Assembly: GCA_963706385.1 (NCBI GenBank)
Contig: OY970153.1
Coordinates: forward strand, 992,001-1,056,000
DNA: 64,000 nt
Direction of reading: 5' to 3'
From: Poindextera sp963706385
Lineage (GTDB): Bacteria; Pseudomonadota; Alphaproteobacteria; Caulobacterales; Caulobacteraceae
Part shown: piece after piece, positions 15,658 to 24,564 of the stretch
Numbering within the stretch: position 1 is the stretch's first letter
Layout of the letters: each line of letters opens with the position of its first letter
Position numbers and translations under genes: made by a program
Notes under the pieces: generated by a model
What the model was told of the DNA's origin: nothing
Database searches by the model: none
What the model saw: the letters and a program-made list of their open reading frames with translations, nothing else

Positions 15658-17439
15658 ATGAACGCCGCTTCGCCAGCGCCCGAACCGACCGACCGCGCGC
15701 TCGCGGTGCGGCTCGTGGCGACCTATCTGAAGCCGCGCTGGGCGAGCTTCAGCGCTTCGATGATCTGCGCCGTGGCGGTGGCGGGCCTCAGCGCGGCCCT
15801 GGTGCGCATCCTCGATCCCGCGATCAACCAGCTGATCGTCAAGCATGAGCCAGCCGCCCTGACCGCCATTCCGCTGACCATCGCGGCGCTCGCGATCGGG
15901 CGCGGCGTCGCCCAGGTGATGCAGGCGAGCCTGGTCAACCGGATCGGCAACGCCATCGTCGGCGACGTCCAGGTGCAGCTGTTCGGCAAGCTGGTGCGGG
16001 CCGACCTGGCGCGGCTGCGCACCGAACACACCGGCGCCTATGTCGCCTCGGTGCTCTACGACGCCGGCCTGATCCGCGAGGCGGCGACCACCGGCGTGGT
16101 CAACTTCACCCAGAACGCCCTGATCGTGGCCGGGGCGCTGGCGGTGATGTTCTACTACGACCCCTGGCTCGCCAGCGCGGTTCTGCTGGTCGGACCGATC
16201 GCGGGGGCGATCATGAACCGCTACTCCAAACGCACCAACAAGGCCGCCAAGGGCGCCATGGCCGAGACCTCCGCCCTCGCCTCCGCCATCATGGAGAGCC
16301 TGGACGGGGTCAAGATCGTCAAGATCGAGAACCGCGAGGCCTATGAGCAGCAGCGGGTCGCCGCCGTGGTCGAGCGGCGCCAGCGGCACCTGATCAGCGG
16401 CGCCAACGCCAAGGCGACCGCCGCCCCGACCAGCGAAGCCCTGATGATGCTGGTCACCGCCCTGGTGCTGGCCTACGCCGGATGGCGGGCGGGCCACGGC
16501 GGGATGAACATCGGCGCCCTGGTGGCCTTCATGGCCGCCCTGGCCATGGCCGGCCAGTCGCTGCGCCAGCTGGCCAATCTGGCGACGGTGATGGGCGAAG
16601 GCTTGACCGCCGCGCGGCGACTGTTCGCGGCGATGGACATCGTGGCCGAGGTCGGCGACGCGCCGGACGCCGTGACGCTGAGCGAGCCGGCCCGCGTGGT
16701 GCGTTTCGAGGCTGTAAGCTTCGCATATGGCGAAGGCCCCCCCGCTCTGGACCATGTCAGCCTGGCGGTCGAGCGAGGCGAGACCGTCGCCCTGGTCGGC
16801 CCCTCCGGCGGCGGCAAGAGCACCATCCTCAACCTGATCCCTCGGTTCTACGACGTCTCCAGCGGGGTAGTCAGCCTGGACGGCCATGACGTGCGCGGCC
16901 TGACCCTCGCCAGTCTGCGCCGCCAGATCGCCCTGGTCACCCAGGAACCGTTCCTGTTCGATGATTCCATCCGCGCCAACATCGCCTACGCCAACCCCGC
17001 AGCCAGCCAGGCCGAAATCGAGGAGGCGGCCCGCCAAGCGGCGGCGCACGACTTCATTCTGGAATTGCCCAAGGGCTACGACACCATGGTCGGCGAGGCC
17101 GGCGCGCGCCTGTCCGGCGGCCAGCGCCAGCGGATCGCGATCGCCAGGGCCTTCCTGAAGAACGCTCCAATCCTGTTGCTGGACGAGGCGACGAGCGCGC
17201 TGGACACCGAAAGCGAGGCGCAGGTCCAGGCGGCGCTCGAGCGGCTGATGGCCGGTCGCGCCACCCTGTTGATCGCCCACCGGCTGTCGACGGTGAAGGA
17301 CGCCGACCGGATCTATGTCATCGACAAGAGCCGCCTGGTCGAGACCGGAACCCACGCCAGCCTGATGCGTGCGCGCGGCCTCTACGCACGCCTCGCCCGG
17401 GCGCAAAACCTGGAGCCGGCGTCGGAGGCGGCCGAGTGA
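15658..17439 (+). CDS. msbA: Lipid A export ABC transporter, MsbA type (fused permease-ATPase)
   Basis: The 593-residue half-transporter has six predicted membrane spans in about residues 25-320 and an ATPase domain with Walker A GPSGGGKST (about 381-389), Q-loop TQEP, signature LSGGQRQR (about 485), Walker B ILLLDEATSALD and the switch His in LIAHRLST. MsbA homodimers flip lipid A-core across the inner membrane. The DUF374, waaA and lpxK genes follow with successive 4-nt overlaps, which supports that substrate. I chose ATG 15658; an in-frame TTG at 15622 is possible, since neither has a strong Shine-Dalgarno. Confidence 0.93.
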   Translation: MNAASPAPEPTDRALAVRLVATYLKPRWASFSASMICAVAVAGLSAALVRILDPAINQLIVKHEPAALTAIPLTIAALAIGRGVAQVMQASLVNRIGNAIVGDVQVQLFGKLVRADLARLRTEHTGAYVASVLYDAGLIREAATTGVVNFTQNALIVAGALAVMFYYDPWLASAVLLVGPIAGAIMNRYSKRTNKAAKGAMAETSALASAIMESLDGVKIVKIENREAYEQQRVAAVVERRQRHLISGANAKATAAPTSEALMMLVTALVLAYAGWRAGHGGMNIGALVAFMAALAMAGQSLRQLANLATVMGEGLTAARRLFAAMDIVAEVGDAPDAVTLSEPARVVRFEAVSFAYGEGPPALDHVSLAVERGETVALVGPSGGGKSTILNLIPRFYDVSSGVVSLDGHDVRGLTLASLRRQIALVTQEPFLFDDSIRANIAYANPAASQAEIEEAARQAAAHDFILELPKGYDTMVGEAGARLSGGQRQRIAIARAFLKNAPILLLDEATSALDTESEAQVQAALERLMAGRATLLIAHRLSTVKDADRIYVIDKSRLVETGTHASLMRARGLYARLARAQNLEPASEAAE

Positions 17440-18119
17440 AATCGCTGTTTCGCTCCGCCGCTCTGCAGTCGGCGCTGGCGGTGCTGTTCGCCGCCTATCT
17501 GCGGGTGACTTTGAAGACCATCCGCTGGCGTCAGGAGGGTCTGGCGGCAGCCGAGGCGATCTGGGACGCCGGCGGGCCGGTGGTCGTCTGTTTCTGGCAT
17601 TCCAGGATCGCGCTCTCGCCCGCCTGCTGGCCGCTGGACCGGGCGCAGGAGCCCAGAGCGCTGATCTCACTGTCGGCGGACGGCGAATTCATCGCCAAGG
17701 CCATGGAGAAGGTCGGTTTTCCCGCCATCCGCGGCTCGGCTTCCAGGCGCAGCGACCAGACCCGGGCCAAGGGTGGTGCGGCGGCGTTCCGCGACGTATT
17801 GCGCTGGCTGAAGGCTGGCAATGGCATCGCCATCACCCCTGACGGGCCGCGAGGGCCGGCCGAACGGATGACCGACGGACCACCGATGCTGGCCAGGCTC
17901 GCCCGCGCGCCAGTGCTGCTGGTCGGCTTGGCGAGCCGCCCGTGCCTGACGCTGAACACCTGGGACCGCGCGGTGCTGCCGCTGCCGTTCACCCGCGGCG
18001 CCATCGTCTGGCAGGGGCCGCTGGGCGCGAGCGGTCAGGACGACCTGGAAGCCCTGAGTGGCGACTGGGCCGCGCGGCTGGGCGCCGCGACCCGGGCGGC
18101 CGAGGCGGCCCTGGCATGA
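17436..18119 (+). CDS. DUF374 lysophospholipid acyltransferase-like protein
   Basis: The 227-residue protein matches DUF374: VVVCFWHSRIALSP, LISLSADGEFIAKAMEKVGFPAIRGSASR and ITPDGPRGPAERM, the last resembling the acceptor-binding block of glycerolipid acyltransferases. An N-terminal hydrophobic stretch probably places it at the inner membrane. The start is GTG 17436 overlapping the msbA stop. It lies between msbA and waaA, so it probably acts in lipid A or LPS assembly; its reaction is unproved. Confidence 0.88.
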   Translation: MKSLFRSAALQSALAVLFAAYLRVTLKTIRWRQEGLAAAEAIWDAGGPVVVCFWHSRIALSPACWPLDRAQEPRALISLSADGEFIAKAMEKVGFPAIRGSASRRSDQTRAKGGAAAFRDVLRWLKAGNGIAITPDGPRGPAERMTDGPPMLARLARAPVLLVGLASRPCLTLNTWDRAVLPLPFTRGAIVWQGPLGASGQDDLEALSGDWAARLGAATRAAEAALA

Positions 18120-19396
18120 ACGGCCTTCCGGCCTCGCTGATCACCTACCGACTGGCGAGCGGCTTCGCCGAGCCGCTGGCGCCGCTGGCGCTGGCCGCGC
18201 GGGCCCGGCACGGCAAGGAGGATTCGGCGCGGATCGGCGAGCGGCTAGGGCGTGCGGCGGTCGCGCGACCGGCGGGACCGTTGGCTTGGCTGCACGGGGC
18301 CAGCGTCGGCGAGACGCTCTCGCTGCTGCCGCTGGCGGGCGACTTGACGCAGACGCGGCTGGATTTGAGCGTCCTGATCACCTCCGGCACCCGCACCGCC
18401 GCCGAACTCATCGCCCGCCGCCTGCCCCCCCGCGTGCTGCACCAGTACGCCCCGGTCGACGGGCCGGCCGCGGTGCGCCGGTTCCTGGACCACTGGCGTC
18501 CCGACCTCGGGGTCTTCGTCGAGAGCGAGCTGTGGCCCAATCTGTTGCTCGAGGCGCGCCGCCGGGGCGTGCGCATGGCGCTGCTGTCGGCCAAGCTCTC
18601 GGACGCCAGCCTGCGTAGCTGGAGCCACCTGCCCGCCGCGGCGCGAACCCTGTTCGAGACCTTTGCGCTGGTGCTGGCCCAGGACGAGCTGGCGGGCGAA
18701 CGGCTGGCCAGCCTCGGAGCAACGGTCGCCGGCGTGGCCGACCTGAAGTTCGGCGCGGGTCCGCTGCCGGTTGACGAGGCGGCGCCGGCTGGAGCGCGAG
18801 GTGAAATCGGCACGCGGCCGGTCCTGCTCGCCGCCAGCACCCATCCCGGCGAGGATACGTTGATCCTAGCCAGGTTCGCCGCCTTGCTCGAAGACCCCGC
18901 CCACGCGGCCCAGGTCCCGTTGCTGGCCATCGTCCCGCGCCACCCCGAGCGCGGCCCGGCGATTGCGGCCCTCGCCGCAGCTCGCGGATTGACGGTCAGC
19001 CTGCAGAGCGCCGGCGCGCCGATCGGACCAGCCCAGGTGCGGGTGGCCGACGCGCTGGGCGAGCTAGGCCTTTGGTACCGGCTGGCCAGCCTGGCTGTGA
19101 TCGGCGGCAGCCTGGTGGACGGGATCGGCGGGCATAATCCGCTGGAGCCGGCCCGGCTGGGCTGTCCGTTCGTCTCCGGACCTTATGTGGCCAATTGGCG
19201 GGCCGTCTACGCGGGCTTGGTCGATCTGGACGCCACCGCGCTCATTCCCGCCGACGCACTGGGCGACTGGCTGGCCACCGGCGCGGGTCGCACGCCCCGA
19301 CTGTGCGGCATGGCCGAGCGGGCCAAGGCCTTCGTCGCCGCGCGTGACGGGCAGGCCCGCGCCGTCGCCGCCCGCCTGCTGGCCCTGATCGCGTGA
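18116..19396 (+). CDS. waaA: 3-deoxy-D-manno-octulosonic acid (KDO) transferase
   Basis: The 426-residue product starts at ATG 18116, overlapping the DUF374 stop by 4 nt. It has an N-terminal membrane-proximal segment and the KdtA blocks WLHGASVGETLSLLPL, VLITSGTRTAAELIARRLP, FVESELWPNLL (with the catalytic Glu region) and GGSLVDGIGGHNPLEPA. WaaA transfers KDO from CMP-KDO to lipid IVA. kdsD, for KDO precursor synthesis, is encoded at 35725. The stop overlaps the GTG start of lpxK. Confidence 0.96.
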   Translation: MNGLPASLITYRLASGFAEPLAPLALAARARHGKEDSARIGERLGRAAVARPAGPLAWLHGASVGETLSLLPLAGDLTQTRLDLSVLITSGTRTAAELIARRLPPRVLHQYAPVDGPAAVRRFLDHWRPDLGVFVESELWPNLLLEARRRGVRMALLSAKLSDASLRSWSHLPAAARTLFETFALVLAQDELAGERLASLGATVAGVADLKFGAGPLPVDEAAPAGARGEIGTRPVLLAASTHPGEDTLILARFAALLEDPAHAAQVPLLAIVPRHPERGPAIAALAAARGLTVSLQSAGAPIGPAQVRVADALGELGLWYRLASLAVIGGSLVDGIGGHNPLEPARLGCPFVSGPYVANWRAVYAGLVDLDATALIPADALGDWLATGAGRTPRLCGMAERAKAFVAARDGQARAVAARLLALIA

Positions 19397-20409
19397 GACC
19401 GCGCACCCCCCGCTGGTGGTACGACCGCCATCCGCGCGCCTCGCTCAGCCGAACCTTGCTGCGGCCCGCATCCTGGCTTTGGGCCTGGGCGACCGCGCGC
19501 CGGATCGCCCGCGCCGCGCCGGCCGACCCGGGTGTTCCGGTGATCTGCGTCGGCAACCTGACCATGGGCGGCAGTGGCAAGACCCCGATCGTGCGCGAGG
19601 TGCTGGCCCGGCTGACCGCGCGCGGGCTCAAGGCCGAAGCGCTCTCCCGCGGCCATGGTGGGCGCTTCACCGGGCCGCTGAAGGTCGATCCCGCCGTCCA
19701 CTTGGCGGCCGACGTCGGCGATGAGCCGCTGATGCTGGCGCGTACGGGCCCGGTGTGGATCGCCCGCGATCGGCTGGCCGGGGCGCGGGCCGCGGCGGCG
19801 GCGGGCGCCGACGTGCTGGTGATGGACGACGGACACCAGAACATGAGCCTCGCCAAGGCCCTGTCGCTGGTGGTGGTCGACGGCGAGACCCGCGACGGCG
19901 AATGGCCGTTCGGCGACGGGTCGGTGTTTCCGGCCGGCCCCATGCGCGAGCCGCTGGCCGCCGGCTTGGCGCGGGCTGACGCGGTGGTGCTGCTGACGCC
20001 CACGGACCTGGCCGAGCCGGACCCGGAGCTGCTGGCGCTGTTCGGCGAAACGCCGGTGCTGATCGCGCGGCTGGAGCCGGCGGCCATGCCGCCGCCGGGA
20101 CGACAGCTCGGTTTCGCCGGGGTCGGCAAGCCCTGGAAGGTCGAGCGGGCGCTGACCGCCGCCGGCTGCGAGCTCGTGGACTTCATCCCCCTGCCCGACC
20201 ACGTCACCTATGACGCCGGCCTTTTGAACGACCTGGCTGCGCGGGCCGCGGACCTCGACGCGGGCCTGGTCACCACCGAGAAGGATTGGATCCGCCTGCC
20301 GGGCGAATGGCGCGACCGCATCGCCGCCTGGCCGGTCCGCGCCCGCTTCGAGGACGAGGCGGCGCTAGATGCGCTGCTGGCGCGGGCGACGGCCCAGGGC
20401 GCGAATTGA
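19393..20409 (+). CDS. lpxK: Tetraacyldisaccharide 4'-kinase
   Basis: This 338-residue protein starts at GTG 19393, overlapping the waaA stop. It has an N-terminal hydrophobic helix (about 20-40), the P-loop GNLTMGGSGKTP (about 54-65), LSRGHGGR, VMDDGHQN and the C-terminal TTEKDWIRLP, all typical of LpxK. It phosphorylates the lipid A disaccharide at the 4' position with ATP at the inner membrane face. It is the last gene of the msbA-DUF374-waaA-lpxK run and converges on an HlyD-family gene 8 bp away. Confidence 0.96.
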   Translation: MRPRTPRWWYDRHPRASLSRTLLRPASWLWAWATARRIARAAPADPGVPVICVGNLTMGGSGKTPIVREVLARLTARGLKAEALSRGHGGRFTGPLKVDPAVHLAADVGDEPLMLARTGPVWIARDRLAGARAAAAAGADVLVMDDGHQNMSLAKALSLVVVDGETRDGEWPFGDGSVFPAGPMREPLAAGLARADAVVLLTPTDLAEPDPELLALFGETPVLIARLEPAAMPPPGRQLGFAGVGKPWKVERALTAAGCELVDFIPLPDHVTYDAGLLNDLAARAADLDAGLVTTEKDWIRLPGEWRDRIAAWPVRARFEDEAALDALLARATAQGAN

Positions 20410-20417
20410 GCTTCAAC

Positions 20418-21368
20418 CTAAGAGCCTGACCCAGCGGTGTATCCGGGCTTCAGGAACTTCACCAGCACGCGTTGGCCGATCAGCAGCGGCGCGCGGTCGG
20501 CGCTGACCACCACCTCGACGACCCGCTCGTCGCTGCGCTCCGAGGGATCATCCGATTGCAGCTTGCGCGCGCCGAACACGGGTGCGCGACGCAGCACCTT
20601 GCCGGGATAGGCCTTGCTCTGGTCCGCCTCGGGCACGATCTGCACGTCGCCGCCCAGCCTCACATACGGCAAGGCGCTTTCCGAGACCTCGGCCCGGACG
20701 ATCCGCTGGCCGGCGGGTTCGAGATCGAACATCGGAGTGACGTTGAGCGTCGAGGCGCCCGTGCCCGGATTGGCGTAGCGGCGCACGATGCGTCCAACGA
20801 CCGGCGCGCGGATGACGGTCTGCTCCAGACGATAACGCGCCTCCGCGAGTTGAGCCCGAGCGACCTCGATCGCCGCGCGCTGGTTGGCCAAGGTCGCCTT
20901 GGCGTCGCGGATCGCGTCGGAGGCCTGATCGATCTGCTGGCCGGCCACGACGCCGCTCAAGGGTGCGACACGGCCGTGCTCGCGGCGGGCGGTGTCCAAC
21001 TGCGCCTTGGTGAGCAGGGTCTGGGCTTCTAGCTGCTGGAGGTTGGCTTCGGCGGTCCGCACCGCCAGCCGCTGGGCGTCGTCCTCCTGCCGGGCCAGCA
21101 CTTGGTTCTTGACCACCTGATCACCCTCCAGCACTTCGACCTCGCGAACCACGCCGGCGGTGCGCGAGGCTATCTGGATGATGCCACCCTCCACGTCCGC
21201 CTTGCCCTCGGCGACCGCGTCGAATGGCGTGGACGCCGTCACTCGCGCCGCTGTCGTCTGTTCGCGCCGCGCCTTGCCGGTCTTGAACAGGTTCGCACCG
21301 GCCACGACCAGCACGATGACGGCCAGGACCGACAGCCAGACGGCGGGACGACGAAGCAGGGCAGGCAT
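20418..21368 (-). CDS. HlyD/DevB-type membrane fusion protein of an ABC exporter
   Basis: The 316-residue protein has one N-terminal membrane helix (about 9-27), a short lipoyl-like half (ASRTAGVVREVEVLEGDQV), a coiled-coil hairpin (about 90-180) and the second half with APVVGRIVRRYANPGTG. This is the membrane-fusion layout bridging the inner-membrane transporter to an outer-membrane channel. Start ATG 21368 has a GGAG 10 bp upstream; GTG 21377 would overlap the ATPase stop by 4 nt and is an alternative. It is the last gene of a permease-ATPase-adaptor operon resembling cyanobacterial DevBCA. No TolC-like gene is nearby. Confidence 0.87.
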   Translation of the reverse strand: MPALLRRPAVWLSVLAVIVLVVAGANLFKTGKARREQTTAARVTASTPFDAVAEGKADVEGGIIQIASRTAGVVREVEVLEGDQVVKNQVLARQEDDAQRLAVRTAEANLQQLEAQTLLTKAQLDTARREHGRVAPLSGVVAGQQIDQASDAIRDAKATLANQRAAIEVARAQLAEARYRLEQTVIRAPVVGRIVRRYANPGTGASTLNVTPMFDLEPAGQRIVRAEVSESALPYVRLGGDVQIVPEADQSKAYPGKVLRRAPVFGARKLQSDDPSERSDERVVEVVVSADRAPLLIGQRVLVKFLKPGYTAGSGS

Positions 21369-21373
21369 GTCGG

Positions 21374-22096
21374 TCACGCTCCGATGTCCGCGAGCGACGC
21401 GGGGCGATGATCGTTCTGGATGCGGCCGTCTTCGAGATGGATCACCCGGTCGGCGAAGGCCTCCAGCCGAGAATCGTGCGTCACGCAGATCACCGCCGCG
21501 TCGTGCTCGGTGGCGGCCCGGCGCAGCAGGCGAATGACGATCTGGCCGTTTTCGCCGTCGAGCGAGGATGTCGGCTCGTCGGCGAACAAGAGCGCCGGAC
21601 GCTTGGCGATGGCGCGGGCGATGGCGACGCGCTGCTTCTCGCCACCGGACAGCTCCGACGGCCGCTGGTTGATCCGCGCGCCAAGACCCACCTCGTCCAG
21701 CGCCTCCACCGCCACGCGGTGCGCCTCGCTGGCGGACAGACCCTGGTATTTCAGCACCGTGGCGACCTGTTCGAGCGCGGTCAGGGCGGGAAACAGGTTG
21801 AAGCCCTGGAAGACGAAGCCGCAGTGATCCAGGCGGAAGCGGTCGATGCGGCCGCCGCCGCGGCTCCACAGGTCCTCGCCCAGGGCGGTGACCTGGCCCT
21901 CGTCGGGCTTGAGCAGGCCCGACAGCGCCGCGATCAGGGTGGACTTGCCCGAGCCCGACGGCCCCATGACCATGGTCACGTCGCCATGACGCGCGTCGAA
22001 ATCGACCGATTTCAACACCTCGACAAAGGTGCGCCCGGTCTTGAACCGCTTGGTCAGGCCCTTGGCCGACAGGGCTTTTGTCCGAGAGCCAGTCAT
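21374..22096 (-). CDS. ABC transporter ATP-binding protein, DevA/MacB-like
   Basis: The 240-residue ATPase has Walker A GPSGSGKST (about 45-53), the signature LSGGEKQR, Walker B ALLFADEPTSSLD and switch THDSRL. The sequence groups with LolD/MacB/DevA ATPases that power mechanotransmission or glycolipid export rather than classic uptake. It overlaps the upstream permease stop by 4 nt (ATGA) and is followed by the membrane fusion protein, which identifies the three as one export complex. The cargo is unknown. Confidence 0.9.
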   Translation of the reverse strand: MTGSRTKALSAKGLTKRFKTGRTFVEVLKSVDFDARHGDVTMVMGPSGSGKSTLIAALSGLLKPDEGQVTALGEDLWSRGGGRIDRFRLDHCGFVFQGFNLFPALTALEQVATVLKYQGLSASEAHRVAVEALDEVGLGARINQRPSELSGGEKQRVAIARAIAKRPALLFADEPTSSLDGENGQIVIRLLRRAATEHDAAVICVTHDSRLEAFADRVIHLEDGRIQNDHRPASLADIGA

Positions 22097-23232
22097 CGCA
22101 GCAGGTCCGCGGGCTGGCTGCGTTCGAGGATGCCCATCGCCAGCGCGCCCGAAATGACCGCGATCGCCATCAGCATTAGTGAGACGAACAGCGTCGGCCC
22201 CGGCCGCAGCACCAGCGGCAGACCGACGTGGGCCGCGGCAAGGGCGGCCAGCCCGGTCAACACGCCCGCGAGGCCCATGCCGGCGAGGCCGGCCCAGGCC
22301 GACATCTCCATGACGATCCACCGCAGCGAGCCCATCGATATGCCGAGCGCGCGCAGGCTGGCGAATTCGCGGATGTTGGACAGGATGGCGCCGCGCAGGG
22401 TCTGCGAGGTGATGCCGATGCCGATCAGCACCGCCATGACGGTGACGAACAGCAACAGCACCCCGACGATCTGTTCGGACAGCACCGCCTTCTCGTTGCC
22501 CCGATTGAACTCGGCGCGGGTCCAGGCGTGATAGGCGCCGTGCGAGATCGCGTTCAGCTCGTCCCTCACCTGTTCGACCCGCGCCGGATCCCTGACGCGG
22601 ACCATCAGCGGGCCGGTCAACCCATCGCGATCGCCCGCGCCGAGCATGCGCATGGTGTCGCGCGACGCCACGATGTCGGTCTGATCGACGTCCTGATAGT
22701 CGTGCAGGATCGCGCGCAGGACGACGGTATGGCCGTTGAGCGAGGCCTTGTCGCCGAGATTCACGCCCAGGGCCGCGAGCGCGGTGGCGTCGACCGCGAT
22801 CGCGCCGGGTTCCATCAGCGCCACCCGCACCTGTTCGCTGAAGTCGGTCGGCCAGGTTACCGCGCCCTCAATCGGGTCGACGCCGTGAATCTGGACGAAC
22901 TTCTGCTTCTGCTTCTGTCCGGGCTTGGCCACGCTGACCCATCGCCCGAACTGGCCCTCCATACTTCGAACCTCGATGACATCCGGGATCAGGGAGATCT
23001 GGGGTTGGACCCGCGCCGGCAGGGTCGCGTCGCTCTGGACCAGGGTCGGCGTCTTGACCGGCATGACGAAGATGTCGGCGGGCGTGCGCTCGGTCGTGGC
23101 CAGTACGGAATGGACGATGCCGGTGAACAGGCCGAGCATGACCAGCACCATCGCGCCCGAAAAGGCCAGCGCGACCACCGCCGCCATGTAGCGACGCCAT
23201 TCGTAGATCAGGGTCGCCAGCGCCAGAGACAT
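22093..23232 (-). CDS. FtsX/DevC-like ABC transporter permease
   Basis: The 379-residue product has one N-terminal helix (about 20-42), a large periplasmic domain (about 45-260) and three C-terminal helices (about 265-375), the MacB/FtsX/DevC topology. It starts at ATG 23232 with GGAAACC upstream; the reading frame to 23295 adds a non-conserved leader. It is the first gene of the three-gene exporter. The periplasmic segment includes a KQKQK stretch near residue 105. The cargo is not predictable. The 177 bp upstream, to the next gene, hold no feature I can identify. Confidence 0.88.
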   Translation of the reverse strand: MSLALATLIYEWRRYMAAVVALAFSGAMVLVMLGLFTGIVHSVLATTERTPADIFVMPVKTPTLVQSDATLPARVQPQISLIPDVIEVRSMEGQFGRWVSVAKPGQKQKQKFVQIHGVDPIEGAVTWPTDFSEQVRVALMEPGAIAVDATALAALGVNLGDKASLNGHTVVLRAILHDYQDVDQTDIVASRDTMRMLGAGDRDGLTGPLMVRVRDPARVEQVRDELNAISHGAYHAWTRAEFNRGNEKAVLSEQIVGVLLLFVTVMAVLIGIGITSQTLRGAILSNIREFASLRALGISMGSLRWIVMEMSAWAGLAGMGLAGVLTGLAALAAAHVGLPLVLRPGPTLFVSLMLMAIAVISGALAMGILERSQPADLLR

Positions 23233-23409
23233 CAGGTTTCCGCCCGGAATCACGCGGCGATTCCACGCCGTCGGCCGGGCGCGATCAAGCCGCATTCCGC
23301 AAAGTAAACCAAGTCAAATCCGAGCAATGACCGCGAAGTTCGGACAACCGTTGCGGGAAGGCGGTCATGACGTCGGGCGGATGAAGAATCGCGCCCAACC
23401 CCGTCCATT

Positions 23410-24486
23410 CTACTTCGCCCCCGCCTTCTGGGCGTAGCGCCAGGCCATCTGGGCTAGGCCCGGGATGCGGCCGGCGCTGGCCAGGGCCTGGGGGCTGTTG
23501 GCGGTGCCGTCGCGCACCCGCCCGACGATGCCCTGCAGGATGCCGGCCAAGCGGAAGCCGTTGTAGGCGAAGTACCAGTTCAGCTCCGGCAGGCCCTTGC
23601 GCCCGGTCAGACGGCAGTATTCGGCGACGTATTCCTCGATCGTCGGGATGCCGTGCGCCTTCAAGTCCGGCAGTAGCGAGATCGCCCCGTTGACCCAGTT
23701 CATGAGCAGATAGGTGAAGTCGGCCAGAGGGTTGCCGAGGGTCGACAACTCCCAGTCCAGCACCGCGATCACCCGAGGTTCGGTAGGGTGCAGCACCATG
23801 TTGTCCAGCCGGTAGTCGCCATGCACGATGGTGGTCTTGTCGTCGTCCGGCACGCTCGTCGGCAGCCAGGCGATCAGCCGCTCCATCTCCTCGTGATGTT
23901 CGGTCTCGGAGGCCTTGTACTGCTTGGTCCAGCGGTCGATCTGGCGGGCGAAATAGTTGCCCGGCCGGCCGAAATCGGCGAGTCCGACCTTGACGTAGTC
24001 GGTGTTGTGCAGGTCGGCGAGGGTCTTCAGCTTGGCCATGTAGATGGCGCGCCGCTCGGCCGGCGCACAGGTCGGCAGGGTCTGGTCCCACAGGATCCGC
24101 CCTTCGACCATGTCCATCACATAGAAGATGGTGCCGATCACGGCCTCGTCGAGACAAAGGCCATAGGGCCGCGCCACCGGATAGCCGGTCGGATAGAGGG
24201 CGCTGATCACCTTGAATTCGCGGTCGACCGCGTGGGCCGAGGGCAGAAGCTTGCCGGGCGGCTTGCGCCGCATGACATATTTCTTGCTCGGAGTGACCAA
24301 TTGGTAGGTCGGGTTGGACTGGCCGCCCTTGAACTGGCGCACCTCCAGGGGGCCCCGATAGCCCTCGACGTTGGCCTCCATCCAGGCGGCGAGCTTGGCC
24401 TCATCGAAACGGTGGGCCTCGGCGATTGGCTTGGTGCCGGTGTTCTGCTGTTCGCGTTCCTGTTCGGCGCTCACCATGTCGGCCAT
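23410..24486 (-). CDS. Phosphotransferase (aminoglycoside phosphotransferase fold, ACAD10-like)
   Basis: The 358-residue protein has an APH/choline-kinase fold: a nucleotide-binding N-lobe with FKGGQSNPTYQL and YVMRRKPPG, the catalytic loop VHGDYRLDNMVLH and the metal-binding VLDWELSTLGNPLADF. It resembles the phosphotransferase domain of ACAD10 and bacterial acyl-CoA dehydrogenase partners, which act on 4-hydroxy fatty acyl intermediates. No acyl-CoA dehydrogenase gene is adjacent, so the substrate is uncertain. It lies 78 bp downstream of purD on the same strand. The name aminoglycoside resistance would be misleading. Confidence 0.87.
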   Translation of the reverse strand: MADMVSAEQEREQQNTGTKPIAEAHRFDEAKLAAWMEANVEGYRGPLEVRQFKGGQSNPTYQLVTPSKKYVMRRKPPGKLLPSAHAVDREFKVISALYPTGYPVARPYGLCLDEAVIGTIFYVMDMVEGRILWDQTLPTCAPAERRAIYMAKLKTLADLHNTDYVKVGLADFGRPGNYFARQIDRWTKQYKASETEHHEEMERLIAWLPTSVPDDDKTTIVHGDYRLDNMVLHPTEPRVIAVLDWELSTLGNPLADFTYLLMNWVNGAISLLPDLKAHGIPTIEEYVAEYCRLTGRKGLPELNWYFAYNGFRLAGILQGIVGRVRDGTANSPQALASAGRIPGLAQMAWRYAQKAGAK

Positions 24487-24564
24487 GACATTGTCCTCGT
24501 ACGCTTGTTTGAAATCAGTCTAGCGGCCGGCGCTTAGGGGCGCAAAGCCGCGATGGTCCCGGCC

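Noticed and set aside
15568..17670. A 700-residue minus-strand ORF opposite msbA
   Set aside because: It lies wholly antisense to msbA, DUF374 and their conserved motifs; its composition is low-complexity and reflects high GC third positions.
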